Shown: positions 48,819 through 57,854, counted from the stretch's first letter. The stretch: DNA of 64,000 nt from Gallionellaceae bacterium (GCA_027448945.1 DAIDMQ010000016.1:62001-126000); one strand, 5' to 3'. Notes: a model not told the origin generated them from the letters alone. Numbers and translations are program-made.

Positions 48819-49629
48819 GCGGCGCGATGATGGGTGGAATTTCCTTGCACTCGGTGCTGTGGCTGTCCAAACTTCTGGCGTTCCTATACAGCGCATTCAA
48901 CATTTCCTGCGTCACATCGGCACGAGCGGCATCGAACACGATGCGTCCGTCACGCAGGCCGATGATGCGAGGGAAATGCTCAAGTGCGAGTTCGACTTGG
49001 TGCAGGCTGCAGATGAGGGTCGCGTTTCGTGTAGTCGCCTCATCTTGCAGTGTCTTCAATGTTTGCAAAGCCAATGTGGGATCGAGTGCGGAAAGCGGCT
49101 CATCTACCAAAAAGGCTCTGGCATCGGATACCAGCAGACGTGCCATGCCGCAACGTTGGCGTTCACCGCCGGATAATCTATCCACTCGGCTATACAACTT
49201 ATCCTGCAGGTCGAATCGCGTTAAGGCGAGATAGGCCGCTTCCGCCTCTCGCGGTCTAAGTAATGAGGCGATTGCTTGCCAGATAGTCCAGCGGGGTAAA
49301 CGTCCCGCCAGCACCGCAGTCACCACACGCTGGCGCGGGGGCATGGGCGGGGTCTGCGGTGCGAGGAAAGAGTGCGCGCGCAAGGCATGGCGTTGCGCGT
49401 GCGTGATTGCCCAAGGCGAGACACCGAACAGGCTGAACTCGCCGAACAAAGGCGGATGTGCGCAAGCCAGGGTATGTAGCAGCGTCGTCTTGCCCGCGCC
49501 GGAAGGCCCGATTAAGGCGATCTGCTCACCCTGTGCTACGGTCAAGTCAATGTCGTTGAGCGCATGACTCAGATTGCTGCGCTCGGCTGCGGCATGACGG
49601 ACACTGACGTTTTTTAGTACATAGGTCAT
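48793..49629 (-). CDS. phnC: PhnC-type ABC transporter ATPase
   Basis: A 278-aa nucleotide-binding subunit. Walker A GPSGAGKTTLLHTLA, Q-loop FLAPQTPPMPPRQ, ABC signature LSGGERQRCGMARLL, Walker B AFLVDEPLSALDP, switch His in LICSLHQVELAL. PhnC-like (phosphonate, phosphite or selenate systems). Start ATG 49629, 2 bp after the phnD stop. Confidence 0.92.
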   Translation of the reverse strand: MTYVLKNVSVRHAAAERSNLSHALNDIDLTVAQGEQIALIGPSGAGKTTLLHTLACAHPPLFGEFSLFGVSPWAITHAQRHALRAHSFLAPQTPPMPPRQRVVTAVLAGRLPRWTIWQAIASLLRPREAEAAYLALTRFDLQDKLYSRVDRLSGGERQRCGMARLLVSDARAFLVDEPLSALDPTLALQTLKTLQDEATTRNATLICSLHQVELALEHFPRIIGLRDGRIVFDAARADVTQEMLNALYRNARSLDSHSTECKEIPPIIAPHVHLENQY

Positions 49630-49631
49630 GC

Positions 49632-50510
49632 CTACTTCAGCAGGCCCGCGCTGTGTGCAGCTTTTTCGATGGCGTTGTAGTTCTCCGCCTTGGTGCGGAT
49701 GAAGCGAGAGGCGCGCTGAAGATCGAGGATTTCTTTGTCATGCGCGTTGTTCTTATCCAGAGACAGGAAGGCATTGGCGATCTTTTCACGCAAAGCCGGA
49801 TCCATGTCTGCACGCACTGACCAGTTGTAATCGTAGTAGCCGGGGGTGGTGTAGAACACGTGTACCAGATTCGTGTTTATCTTGCCTTCAGCCAGCAGTT
49901 TGTTCCAAACAGAGATGTTCAGTGCCCCTGCATCCACCTTGCCACCCGCAACTGCTGCGACGGTCGCATCATGTGCGCCAGAGAAGGCGATACGCTTCAG
50001 GTCAGTTTCCGGGTCGATATTGGCCAGCAACAGATAAGAGCGTGGCATCAAGTGGCCGGATGTTGAAGACTCGGAACCGAAGGAGAAGGTCTTGCCCTTC
50101 AGATCCTGCAGCTTGGTGATGTCGCTGTGAGTGGTGATGAATACGGACTTAAACTTTTCATCTTCTTCACGCTGTACCAAAGGAATCACTTGGCTGTTAC
50201 TGCGCACTTTGGTTTGTACAAAAGTGAAACCACCGAACCACACCATATCCAGTTTGTTGTTGATCAGACCCTCAACAGACGCGGCGTAATCGCTGACTGG
50301 CGTAAATTCGACTTTCATACCCAGCTTTTTTTCTAGATACTCGCCCAGTGGTTTGAACTTGCGTTGCAACTCTGTGGGAGATTCGTCGGGTATCGCAGAT
50401 ACACGCAATACAGATTCGGCGTAAGTAGGTGCGCTGGAAAGCAGGGCAATCGTGGCAAATGCGATGCCGAAGAAAGATTTGATGGACTTCAAAGACGCGA
50501 GATGTGTCAT
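49632..50510 (-). CDS. phnD: PhnD-type substrate-binding protein (phosphonate/phosphite or putative selenate ABC transporter)
   Basis: A 292-aa periplasmic binding protein with signal peptide ending SSAPTYA. The stretch VLRVSAIPDESPTELQRKFK then VEFTPVSDYAASVEGLINNK and DMVWFGGFTFVQTKV fits the PhnD-like clade that databases label putative selenate ABC transporter; this label is from memory of the family and the substrate is not determined. FSFGSESSTSGHLMPRSYLL forms the oxyanion pocket region. ATG 50510 follows AGGGTTAG; the ORF extension to 50855 is the untranslated leader. First gene of the operon. Confidence 0.85.
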   Translation of the reverse strand: MTHLASLKSIKSFFGIAFATIALLSSAPTYAESVLRVSAIPDESPTELQRKFKPLGEYLEKKLGMKVEFTPVSDYAASVEGLINNKLDMVWFGGFTFVQTKVRSNSQVIPLVQREEDEKFKSVFITTHSDITKLQDLKGKTFSFGSESSTSGHLMPRSYLLLANIDPETDLKRIAFSGAHDATVAAVAGGKVDAGALNISVWNKLLAEGKINTNLVHVFYTTPGYYDYNWSVRADMDPALREKIANAFLSLDKNNAHDKEILDLQRASRFIRTKAENYNAIEKAAHSAGLLK

Positions 50511-51038
50511 GGCTAACCCTTTATGTTGATGTGGGCGCAGACAGTGGCAGGAATGAGGAAAGTTCGCCCATGAGATGGACGAAACGACTCGCTTGCCAGG
50601 TGATGTTTGGCATGCGTGTACCTCATAGGATCTGCAGACCTGCACACTGGCAGCGCGTTGATACGGTACATTGCCCAGTCCTCGATAACTGTCTGCTACA
50701 CGCGGGCCGTCTGACCTATGCCATCCAAGATGGCGTAGCGTTACGGCGAGCCGACGAGCGACGAAGACTAAAGTGGCGCGCAGTTTAACAGAGCCGAGAT
50801 AAAATTGAGCCGTTGTCTTGAGGCGAGTTCGTCGTATGGCGCGGCTTGCTTGCAAGATGTCTTAAGGGTTTTTGCGCTTAACCGAGAATGATAGGAAGGT
50901 GCACACCGCAATATTAAGGTTCCCAAAAGGCGTTTGAGCAAGTTATCCTAACCCACCCTGCAGATACTATGTAAGCACGCCACGTTCAAGCGGGACTCAG
51001 TAAGAACTTCGTCCATCGTTCAACAACCAGGAGTTGAA
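50511..51038. other. 528-bp gene-free divergent region
   Basis: Holds the 5' leader of phnD on the minus strand (perhaps 280-320 nt) and the promoter of the lipoprotein gene on the plus strand (RBS CAGGAG before 51039). On the minus strand several short stems can be drawn, for example GCCA/TGGC around 50594-50612, but no known riboswitch consensus was recognised. The ORF that continues through it from phnD has low protein-like character. Nothing else is seen. Confidence 0.4.
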
Positions 51039-51326
51039 ATGAGATTGTTATTCTTCTGCACTTTAGTCTTACTATCGGGTTGTTCGACCATGGTGACCAT
51101 TGCAGGCGGAAACTCGCCCGGCAAGTTCGAATGTCACCCTGATTACACCATCCCGCGTGTCTACTCCGGAGTGTCCAATGATTACCGCTTCATGAGTAGT
51201 AGCTCTGAAGGTAAGGGCTGGGTATTTTTAGATATGCCGCTGAGCTTCGTTGCGGATACCGTCGTGCTTCCCTATACGCTCTACAAGCAGGCTAAGCTGG
51301 GGAATCTGTGTACCAAAAATGAGTAG
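51039..51326 (+). CDS. YceK/YidQ-family lipoprotein
   Basis: A 95-aa lipoprotein with lipobox LLSGCS. The segment YTIPRVYSGVSNDYRFM then a LDMPLSFVADTVVLPYTLY motif is the YceK/YidQ (DUF1375) signature. Probably outer-membrane-bound; function unknown. RBS CAGGAG precedes ATG 51039. Not in an operon. Confidence 0.85.
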   Translation: MRLLFFCTLVLLSGCSTMVTIAGGNSPGKFECHPDYTIPRVYSGVSNDYRFMSSSSEGKGWVFLDMPLSFVADTVVLPYTLYKQAKLGNLCTKNE

Positions 51327-51351
51327 TGTGCGTCTTTCATTTGCCTGAGTG

Positions 51352-52365
51352 CTAAACCTTGGGCGCAAAAGTGAATGCGTCGGAGTAAAACCCCTCGTTG
51401 GGCAAGCGGCATTGTGCGGTGAAATCGCGGTGTGCAGCTTCGACGACGATGGGTGCGCCGCAGGCATAGACTTCGTGGCCAGAGAGGTCGGCATAGTCTT
51501 CCATGACGGCTTGATGGACGAAACCGGTGCGACCAGTCCAGTTGTCATCTGGGATGGCATCTGACAATACCGGTGTGAATTTGATACCGGCCTGCTCCCA
51601 CTCTTTGGTTACCTGCAACATGTAGAGATCGGAGCGTTTGCGTGCGCCCCAGTAGAAGTGCATGGGACGTTTGATGCCGATATAAAGCGCGTGTTCTATG
51701 ATGGCCTTGATAGGCGCGAAACCGGTGCCACTGGCGACGAAGATAATGGGCTTGTCGTTGTCTTCGCGCAGGAAGAAAGTGCCTAGCGGGCCTTTGAAGC
51801 GCAGTATGTCGCGCTCCTTCATCACTTCAAACACGTGCTTGGTGAATTCGCCGCCGACGATGTTGCGGATATGCAGTTCCAGGAATTCGTCATTATGTGG
51901 CGCATTCGCCAGCGAGAAGCTGCGCGGTTTGTGGTCCTTGAGTAGGATGTCGATGTATTGTCCGGCAAGGAATTGCAGGCGTTCGTTGGCGGGCAGTTTG
52001 AGTTGCAACACCATCACGTCATCTGCCATTTTGATTAGCTTCTGCACGCGGCAGGGCATGGTCTTAACTGGGATGTCCTTGACCGCATTTACTTCGCGAC
52101 ATTCAAGTTTTACATCCGATTCGGGTTTGGCACAGCAGAATAGGGTCATGCCGGCAGCACGCTCAGCTTCGGTCAATGCGCTGTCTTGGAACTTGCCGTG
52201 ATTCACAGTGCCTTCCAATACCTTGCCTTTACATGCGCCACACACGCCATCACGGCAACTATAGGGCAGGGTGTAGCCATGCTTGAGGGCGGCTTCCAAG
52301 ATGGTTTCATGTTCCTCGATAGGGAATTGATGACCGCTGGGGACTAAAGTGGTATTGAAGGTCAT
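51352..52365 (-). CDS. 2Fe-2S ferredoxin / FNR-type oxidoreductase (AscD-like CDP-6-deoxy-glucoseen reductase family)
   Basis: A 337-aa NAD(P)H-dependent electron transfer protein. Residues about 1-90: plant-type ferredoxin with CRDGVCGACKGKV and the fourth cluster Cys in LFCCAKPES. Residues about 100-230: FAD domain with the flavin motif KPRSFSLANAPHN. C-terminal NAD domain with ASGTGFAPIKAIIEHAL and CGAPIVVEAAHRDF. Such proteins serve as reductase components for oxygenases or for ubiquinone/sugar pathways; the partner is not in the window. Divergent from an SDR gene. Confidence 0.9.
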   Translation of the reverse strand: MTFNTTLVPSGHQFPIEEHETILEAALKHGYTLPYSCRDGVCGACKGKVLEGTVNHGKFQDSALTEAERAAGMTLFCCAKPESDVKLECREVNAVKDIPVKTMPCRVQKLIKMADDVMVLQLKLPANERLQFLAGQYIDILLKDHKPRSFSLANAPHNDEFLELHIRNIVGGEFTKHVFEVMKERDILRFKGPLGTFFLREDNDKPIIFVASGTGFAPIKAIIEHALYIGIKRPMHFYWGARKRSDLYMLQVTKEWEQAGIKFTPVLSDAIPDDNWTGRTGFVHQAVMEDYADLSGHEVYACGAPIVVEAAHRDFTAQCRLPNEGFYSDAFTFAPKV

Positions 52366-52445
52366 GATAGCGAATTCGGTTTGCGCAAAGACCGAGATTT
52401 TACCGCATAATCCCGCGCTCTTCTCATTTCACAATAGTTGGACAG

Positions 52446-53300
52446 ATGGAAAGAGTGTTGATAATCGGTTGTGGCGACGTGGCTTTGCGCACGATCCCTC
52501 TCCTCACGCCAACTCGGCGTGTCTATGCTTTGATACGCAATCCCGCCTATGGTGAGCGCTTGAGTGCTATGGGTGTGACACCTGTCCTTGGTGATCTGGA
52601 TAAGCGCGCCAGCTTGTCGCGTATTGGTGGACTGGCCGACACGGTGCTGCACCTCGCGCCGCCGCCGAATGCCGGGATGCGTGACACACGTACACGGCAT
52701 TTGCTTGCGGTTTTGTCGGCTGGCAGTTTGCCTAAGCGATTGGTCTATATCAGTACCAGCGGCGTTTACGGTGATAGAGCGGGTGCTTGGGTGCGAGAGA
52801 GCGATGCCCTGCAAGCAAAGAATCCTCGTGCGCTGCGCCGTGTAGATGCCGAACAACAGGTGCGGGCCTGGGCGAGCCGCAACGGGGTGTGTGCCGGCAT
52901 ACTGCGTGTGCCGGGCATCTATGCGCATGACCGTTTACCACTGGACAGATTGCGTGCGGGTTCGCCAGCCATCCTCGCGGCTGAAGACAGCTACAGCAAC
53001 CACATCCATGCTGACGATCTGGCTGCCATCATTGTTCGCGCGGCACGCTTAGGAAAACCGAATCGCGTGTATCACGCGACCGATGATGACGCGATGAAGA
53101 TGGGGGATTATTTTGATACGGTCGCGGATGTCTATAATTTGCCGCATCCACCGCGATTGCACCGTGCCGAAGTGCAGTCACTGGTTTCGACTATGATGTG
53201 GTCCTTTATGAATGAGTCGCGCCGTTTGACTAACAATAGGATGAAGCATGAGTTGCGCGTGCGGTTGCGTTACCCCACGGTGCGCGATGCATTGTCATGA
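52446..53300 (+). CDS. NAD-dependent epimerase/dehydratase-like (SDR) protein
   Basis: A 284-aa Rossmann protein of the atypical SDR/YeeZ-like group. N-terminal motif VLIIGCGDVALRTIPLL is glycine-poor compared with the classical GxxGxxG. LVYISTSGVYGDRAG contains the region of the catalytic Tyr, but the usual YxxxK is not seen. Ends SRRLTNNRMKHELRVRLRYP, which is common in this family. Substrate unknown. Its stop is 1 bp from the convergent LysR gene stop. Confidence 0.8.
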   Translation: MERVLIIGCGDVALRTIPLLTPTRRVYALIRNPAYGERLSAMGVTPVLGDLDKRASLSRIGGLADTVLHLAPPPNAGMRDTRTRHLLAVLSAGSLPKRLVYISTSGVYGDRAGAWVRESDALQAKNPRALRRVDAEQQVRAWASRNGVCAGILRVPGIYAHDRLPLDRLRAGSPAILAAEDSYSNHIHADDLAAIIVRAARLGKPNRVYHATDDDAMKMGDYFDTVADVYNLPHPPRLHRAEVQSLVSTMMWSFMNESRRLTNNRMKHELRVRLRYPTVRDALS

Positions 53301-53301
53301 T

Positions 53302-54207
53302 TCATTCCTTGTTCATATTCTGTTCCAGATGTTGCAGAAACACGCGCGTCTTGGCGGGTAGGTAGCGGCGCATCGGCATGACTGCCCAAGCCGGCACGGG
53401 CGGGAAGCGCCAGTCCGGTAGCACCCGTACCAAGCGTTTTCTTGCTAAGTCGGCACGGGCGAATCGATCTGGTAAAGCCCCTATCCCCGCACCATCGAGC
53501 ACCAGTTGTTGGATCATGTCCGGTGAATTCAGTGTCAGCCTGCCCGGCGGTACACCTTCCCATGCTGCTTTGTCATTCATCAGTTTCCAGGGTATTGCGC
53601 TGCCACGCGTGGACAACATGCGCACTGCGGTGTGGTACTGCAACTGGTCTGGGTGGTTGAGCGAGGGATGAAGGGCAAGATAGATTGGACTGGCATAGAG
53701 GCCGAAGCTTTGTTCGTCTATCTTGCGCGCGACTACCGTGGAATCATTGCTTAGTGCACCCATGCGTATCGCCAGGTCGTAGCGCTCTCCCACTAAGTCG
53801 ACACGGCGTGAGCTTAAGTCTAAGTCCAGTTGCACCTCTGGATAGGCCTCTATGAAGGTGGCGATGGCGGTGGAGAAGTTCTGTCTGGCATAGTCGCCGG
53901 GCATGGAGACGCGCAATCTGCCACGCGGGCTAGATTCTTGACTGTGCACGAAGTCGTTCACCGCACTGACCTCTTCCGCCACACGCCGACAGTGGTCCAG
54001 GAATTCCTGACCAAACTCGGTAAGTGTTAAACGCCGCGTGGTGCGTATCAGGAGTCGCTGTCCCAATGCCGCTTCCAAGTTGGCAAGGCGACGCGATACC
54101 GTGGTCTTGGGGATGGACAAAAATTCTGCAGCACGCACCAAGCTGGCCTGTTCCACGATGCTACTGAACAGGATGAGGTCGTCGGCGGAGATCTTGGTTT
54201 GTTCCAT
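53302..54207 (-). CDS. LysR-family transcriptional regulator
   Basis: A 301-aa regulator. N-terminal winged helix LILFSSIVEQASLVRAAEFL then SIPKTTVSRRLANLEAALGQ, effector domain beyond residue 90 of the CrgA/DmlR-like group (LRVSMPGDYARQNF, RYDLAIRMGALSNDSTVVAR). It is divergently placed from pirin and Old Yellow Enzyme genes, its probable targets; such regulators often respond to electrophiles or aromatic compounds. A palindrome in the intergenic region may be its operator. Confidence 0.9.
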   Translation of the reverse strand: MEQTKISADDLILFSSIVEQASLVRAAEFLSIPKTTVSRRLANLEAALGQRLLIRTTRRLTLTEFGQEFLDHCRRVAEEVSAVNDFVHSQESSPRGRLRVSMPGDYARQNFSTAIATFIEAYPEVQLDLDLSSRRVDLVGERYDLAIRMGALSNDSTVVARKIDEQSFGLYASPIYLALHPSLNHPDQLQYHTAVRMLSTRGSAIPWKLMNDKAAWEGVPPGRLTLNSPDMIQQLVLDGAGIGALPDRFARADLARKRLVRVLPDWRFPPVPAWAVMPMRRYLPAKTRVFLQHLEQNMNKE

Positions 54208-54212
54208 ATGTG

Positions 54213-54225
54213 GGATAGTCTATCC
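54213..54225. promoter_or_regulatory. Candidate LysR operator palindrome
   Basis: GGATAG-T-CTATCC, a perfect 13-bp dyad, 6 bp before the lysR ATG in the 90-bp divergent region with pirin. Its position suggests autorepression; other AT-rich words (TTATCTATG) nearby may be a second half-site. Confidence 0.5.
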
Positions 54226-54297
54226 ACAATTGCATACTTTATCTATGAAATCGGCACATATACTATGGTCGCAAGATAAGTCACAGGAGGCATAATC

Positions 54298-55152
54298 ATG
54301 AAAACTCAAATCACTCATCCACGCAGCGTGGAAAGACTGGTGACCGGTATCGCCACCTCTGACGGGGCGGGGGTGAAACTCACTCGCGTGCTGACTGGCA
54401 AGTTGCAACGCAGACTCGACCCCTACCTGATGCTAGATGCGTTTGGCAGTGATGATCCGGACGACTACATCGCGGGTTTTCCTGACCATCCGCATCGCGG
54501 CTTCGAGACCATCACCTATATGCTTGCCGGTCGTATGCGTCACAGAGACAGTGCAGGGCACGAAGGTTTGCTGCAGAACGGTGGCGTGCAATGGATGACT
54601 GCGGGACGTGGTGTAATCCATTCCGAGCTACCAGAGCAGGAAGATGGTGTAATGGAAGGCTTCCAGTTATGGCTTAACCTGCCTGCGGAACGCAAAATGA
54701 TAGCGCCTTGGTATCGCGACATCGGCACCGAACAGATTCCCGAATACACCAATGAGCAGGGCGTGACGGTACGTGTCATCGCGGGTGAAAGTAACGGCAT
54801 AACAGGTGCGGTAAATCGTGAAGTCACGGAGCCTCTTTATCTCGATATTCATCTGCCTGCAGGCGCCGAGTTGAGCACCGAGATACCGAATACGCACAAT
54901 GCCTTTATCTATGTTTATCGAGGTGCCGCTCAGGTTGAGGGAACGACGGTGGATGTACAGCGCATGGCGATTCTGGTCAACGCGGAAGCTGCAGATGGCT
55001 TGCGTGTGAGTGCAATACAGGACACTAGGCTGATCCTGGTAGCAGGCAAGCCGCTGCATGAAGAGATTGTGCAATATGGGCCGTTCGTGATGAACACCCA
55101 GCAACAGATACACGAAGCACTGAATGACTTCAGAAGTGGCAAACTGGCTTGA
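54298..55152 (+). CDS. Pirin family protein
   Basis: A 284-aa bicupin. Motif FPDHPHRGFETITYMLAGRM supplies two histidines of the metal site and HSELPEQEDG further ligands, as in YhhW-type quercetinase-like pirins. QLWLNLPAERKMIAPWYRDI is a hallmark. Most bacterial pirins are quercetin 2,3-dioxygenase-like or sensor proteins; the substrate here is unknown. RBS CAGGAGGC before ATG 54298. Probably co-transcribed with the downstream alkene reductase. Confidence 0.92.
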   Translation: MKTQITHPRSVERLVTGIATSDGAGVKLTRVLTGKLQRRLDPYLMLDAFGSDDPDDYIAGFPDHPHRGFETITYMLAGRMRHRDSAGHEGLLQNGGVQWMTAGRGVIHSELPEQEDGVMEGFQLWLNLPAERKMIAPWYRDIGTEQIPEYTNEQGVTVRVIAGESNGITGAVNREVTEPLYLDIHLPAGAELSTEIPNTHNAFIYVYRGAAQVEGTTVDVQRMAILVNAEAADGLRVSAIQDTRLILVAGKPLHEEIVQYGPFVMNTQQQIHEALNDFRSGKLA

Positions 55153-55182
55153 TCCGATAACTGTAAAACAAAGGAAAATGAA

Positions 55183-56250
55183 ATGACTGCGACACTTCAC
55201 ACCCCACACACACTGGGAAAAATACAACTCAAGAACCGCATCGTCATGGCGCCCATGACGCGATCACGTGCGACTGGCAATGTGCCTAATGCACTGTTGG
55301 AAAAATATTACGCAGACCGTGCCAATGCCGGCCTCATCATCACCGAAGGTGCTTCACCTTCACCCAATGGTCTGGGATATGCGCGCATCCCTGGCATATA
55401 CTCCGAGGCACAAGTGCAAGCTTGGAAGCGCGTGACTGATGCGGTACATGTCAAGGGCGGCAAGATATTCATACAGTTAATGCACACCGGCCGCGTATCC
55501 CATCCTGACAATATGCAGCCCGGTACGCAAATACTCGCACCGTCGGCGGTCGGGATGACGGGGGAGATGTGGACGGATGCCGGTGGGATGCAGGCTTATC
55601 CAGTGCCCAAGGCAATGAGCGAAGCGGAGATACTGTCCACCATCGCGGAATATGCGCATGCCGCTAAACAGGCGATAGCCGCGGGCTTTGATGGCGTCGA
55701 GTTGCATGCTGCGAACGGTTACATGATAGACCAGTTCCTTAACACCGCATCCAATCTGCGCACTGATGCATGGGGTGGTAATGTAGAGAATCGTATCCGT
55801 TTTGCTGTCGAAGTTACCAAGGCAACCGTAGCTGCCATCGGCGCGGATCGAGTGGGCATGCGCATCTCACCTTATGGCGCCTTCAACGATATGAAACCGG
55901 ATGCTCAGATGGATGCGATGTATGAGCGCCTGATTGCCGAGTTGAATAAGTTGGGGTTGGTGTATATCCACGTGGTCGACCACAGCTCCATGGGCGCGCC
56001 AGAAGTTAACACGACGCTGAAAGCCAAGATACGTGAGACTTTCAAGGGTGATTACATTTTGTCCGGCGGTTACGATGCGGCGCGTGCCAATGCTGATCTG
56101 GACGCCAAATTGGGTGATCTGGTGGCCTTCGGCCGTCCTTACATCGGCAATCCGAATCTGGCCGAGAAATTGCAAAGTGGCGCAGAACTGACCACCCCGG
56201 ATTTCAGTACTTTCTATACACCTGGTGAGAAGGGTTACACTGATTACTGA
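55183..56250 (+). CDS. Old Yellow Enzyme-family alkene reductase (NemA-like)
   Basis: A 355-aa FMN-dependent ene-reductase. Motifs: KNRIVMAPMTRSRA, HTGRVSHPDNMQPG, GFDGVELHAANGYMIDQFL then NVENRIRFAVEV and a C-terminal ILSGGYDAARANADL / VAFGRPYIGNPNLAEKL. HAAN gives the substrate His/Asn pair. Reduces activated alkenes or nitroesters, consistent with an electrophile-stress unit with the LysR regulator and pirin. Followed by a degenerate REP half and a strong terminator. Confidence 0.94.
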   Translation: MTATLHTPHTLGKIQLKNRIVMAPMTRSRATGNVPNALLEKYYADRANAGLIITEGASPSPNGLGYARIPGIYSEAQVQAWKRVTDAVHVKGGKIFIQLMHTGRVSHPDNMQPGTQILAPSAVGMTGEMWTDAGGMQAYPVPKAMSEAEILSTIAEYAHAAKQAIAAGFDGVELHAANGYMIDQFLNTASNLRTDAWGGNVENRIRFAVEVTKATVAAIGADRVGMRISPYGAFNDMKPDAQMDAMYERLIAELNKLGLVYIHVVDHSSMGAPEVNTTLKAKIRETFKGDYILSGGYDAARANADLDAKLGDLVAFGRPYIGNPNLAEKLQSGAELTTPDFSTFYTPGEKGYTDY

Positions 56251-56257
56251 TGGTTTG

Positions 56258-56278
56258 GTAGGTCTGGTTCCAACCCGA
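56258..56278 (+). repeat. Degenerate single arm of the REP-like repeat
   Basis: GTAGGTCTGGTTCCAACCCG matches the arm of the rarA repeats with a few substitutions; no second arm is present. A fossil copy, 8 bp after the alkene reductase stop. Confidence 0.6.
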
Positions 56279-56299
56279 TTTTATTCCCAAGCGAATGAA

Positions 56300-56326
56300 A
56301 AAAGCCCCGACTAGTTCGGGGCTTTT
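56300..56326. terminator. Bidirectional rho-independent terminator
   Basis: AAAAGCCCCGA and TCGGGGCTTTT form a perfect 11-bp stem around CTAGT with T-run on one side and A-run on the other. Ends the pirin/OYE transcript (+) and the 438-aa gene (-). Confidence 0.95.
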
Positions 56327-56346
56327 GCTTGGTCAGACCGTATTGT

Positions 56347-57663
56347 TTAAGCGTGCAGCTTGTTGAGCTGCTTGGCGATGACATCGTGGTTCAACCACAA
56401 CACCGGCCCGGCAGGTGCTGAAGTCTCGTGGAACATCAAAGGGCCTGTGCCTTCAAGTACCAGCGCACTCAAGATGTCGGTGACCAGCGCATCGCGGCTG
56501 GTATGCATCTTGGTGATCTCTTCCGAGGTGCCTATCATGATGTCGGCCAGTTCGGCAGTGTTAGACATAGGCCATGCCGCGAAATTGCGGAAGTCATGCA
56601 TCACGCCGCTTTCGTTGTAGTTGTCGATTTTGCCCAGCAGTTCTTCCAGAGAGTGACCTTCTTGCAGGGTTTCACGACAAGCTTGCCATTGTGATTCTGC
56701 CCATCTGCCACCGTTCTCTTTGCGCAGAGCATTGAGCAGTGGAAATAGGGACAACTCCACACCAACAAAGATGTCGGAAGAGTTGGTGCGTATTTCGGGG
56801 CAGTTGTAGACCGTAGCCTTGATGCCATTCTTCCAGGCATCTTCTGCGATTTGTTCCAAGCGCATCTTGGCCTTGCCTTGTGTGTAGCTGGTGTAAGTCT
56901 GCCATTGGTATTTGCCGTCGATGAGAATCTCCGTGCCGTGATAACCGTAAGCCGAGTAGCGCACCTGGCCGCCGGTCTTTTCCAATCGTGCGCGTATCGA
57001 TGCGCTACCTTCAATCAGGTGCAGGAAGGTGTTGGCGGTTACTTCGTCGAAGTTCATCAGAATCAGTTTGCCCAGATCGCTGTCGAGCAAAGCACTGGAA
57101 GACAGGAAACGCTCACCGCGGCCTTTGTACACACGGTTGGCGATGGCTAGGAATACTTTGACCTTGGGAATGCCGCCCGCCATGGTGTGTGCGAAGAATG
57201 CATTGCTACCGTCGGGGATCATGCCGTCCAACTGACTCATTACTTGTGCAACGGAGTCCTTGAAACGCTTAACGCCGGCGGCACGACACTTCTCGATGTG
57301 CGCCCAGTCCAACTTGTCTTGCTGCCAGCTCTTCAGCGTGAAGTTGGCAATCATGTCAGTCGGAGTCGGTTCGCCTGCAGGGGCATCCAGATCGAAACCG
57401 GCCATCAGGGGGATGTTGATGATGCGACCACCCAGATTCGCTTCTGCTGCAGCATGCTCTTCTGCGGTCAACGCACGCAGGGCATTGTTCTCGTCACGAC
57501 GGCCTACTGTCACACCGATGACGGTCATGCCTGCCTTGCGCGCCTCGTTGATCAGGCCATTGGCGTAACCGCGACCAAACAGTTCTCCGAAAAGTACAAA
57601 GACATCGCCTTTGCGGAAGATGTTGGTTTGCGGGACTTCGCGTAATGGAATGGGTGCGAGCAT
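56347..57663 (-). CDS. Uncharacterised conserved protein with Rossmann-like N-terminus
   Basis: A 438-aa soluble protein with no signal peptide. The N-terminus KGDVFVLFGELFGRGYANGL, then an alternating beta-alpha pattern (ARKAGMTVIGVTVGRRDE), looks like a nucleotide-binding Rossmann fold of the SDR type. Later conserved-looking parts are HTMAGGIPKVKVFLAIANRV, ARLEKTGGQVRYSAYGYHGT and FHETSAPAGPVLWLNHDVIA. It is possibly of the family annotated as enoyl-ACP reductase FabMG-like, but I am not sure of that name and no catalytic motif is certain. Expression is monocistronic, ended by the terminator at 56300-56326. A strongly conserved housekeeping-like protein. Confidence 0.6.
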   Translation of the reverse strand: MLAPIPLREVPQTNIFRKGDVFVLFGELFGRGYANGLINEARKAGMTVIGVTVGRRDENNALRALTAEEHAAAEANLGGRIINIPLMAGFDLDAPAGEPTPTDMIANFTLKSWQQDKLDWAHIEKCRAAGVKRFKDSVAQVMSQLDGMIPDGSNAFFAHTMAGGIPKVKVFLAIANRVYKGRGERFLSSSALLDSDLGKLILMNFDEVTANTFLHLIEGSASIRARLEKTGGQVRYSAYGYHGTEILIDGKYQWQTYTSYTQGKAKMRLEQIAEDAWKNGIKATVYNCPEIRTNSSDIFVGVELSLFPLLNALRKENGGRWAESQWQACRETLQEGHSLEELLGKIDNYNESGVMHDFRNFAAWPMSNTAELADIMIGTSEEITKMHTSRDALVTDILSALVLEGTGPLMFHETSAPAGPVLWLNHDVIAKQLNKLHA

Positions 57664-57809
57664 ATGTTTCTCCGGTCGTTGTGGTGCATTTGGTAGGCGG
57701 CAATTTTAACAGTTCCCGATTATGTGTGAGATTTTTTACGAGTTGATACAGATACGGGCTCCGAGCTACTGCTCGCGTGTAGATTTAAACAATCGGTTAC
57801 AGCTTGATA

Positions 57810-57840
57810 TTGACTTATACGCTAGCCGAGCCCGTATAAT
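57810..57840 (+). promoter_or_regulatory. Probable promoter of the marR-emrAB operon
   Basis: TTGACT (57810-57815) and a consensus TATAAT (57835-57840) separated by 19 bp. Transcription would begin near 57847, some 27 bp before the marR ATG. The spacing is longer than optimal, which often marks regulated promoters. Confidence 0.65.
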
Positions 57841-57854
57841 TGCCCATCTAATTA

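Noticed and set aside
50511-50855. N-terminal extension of PhnD
   Set aside because: The extra 115 residues have no signal peptide or family similarity; ATG 50510 gives a standard exported protein.
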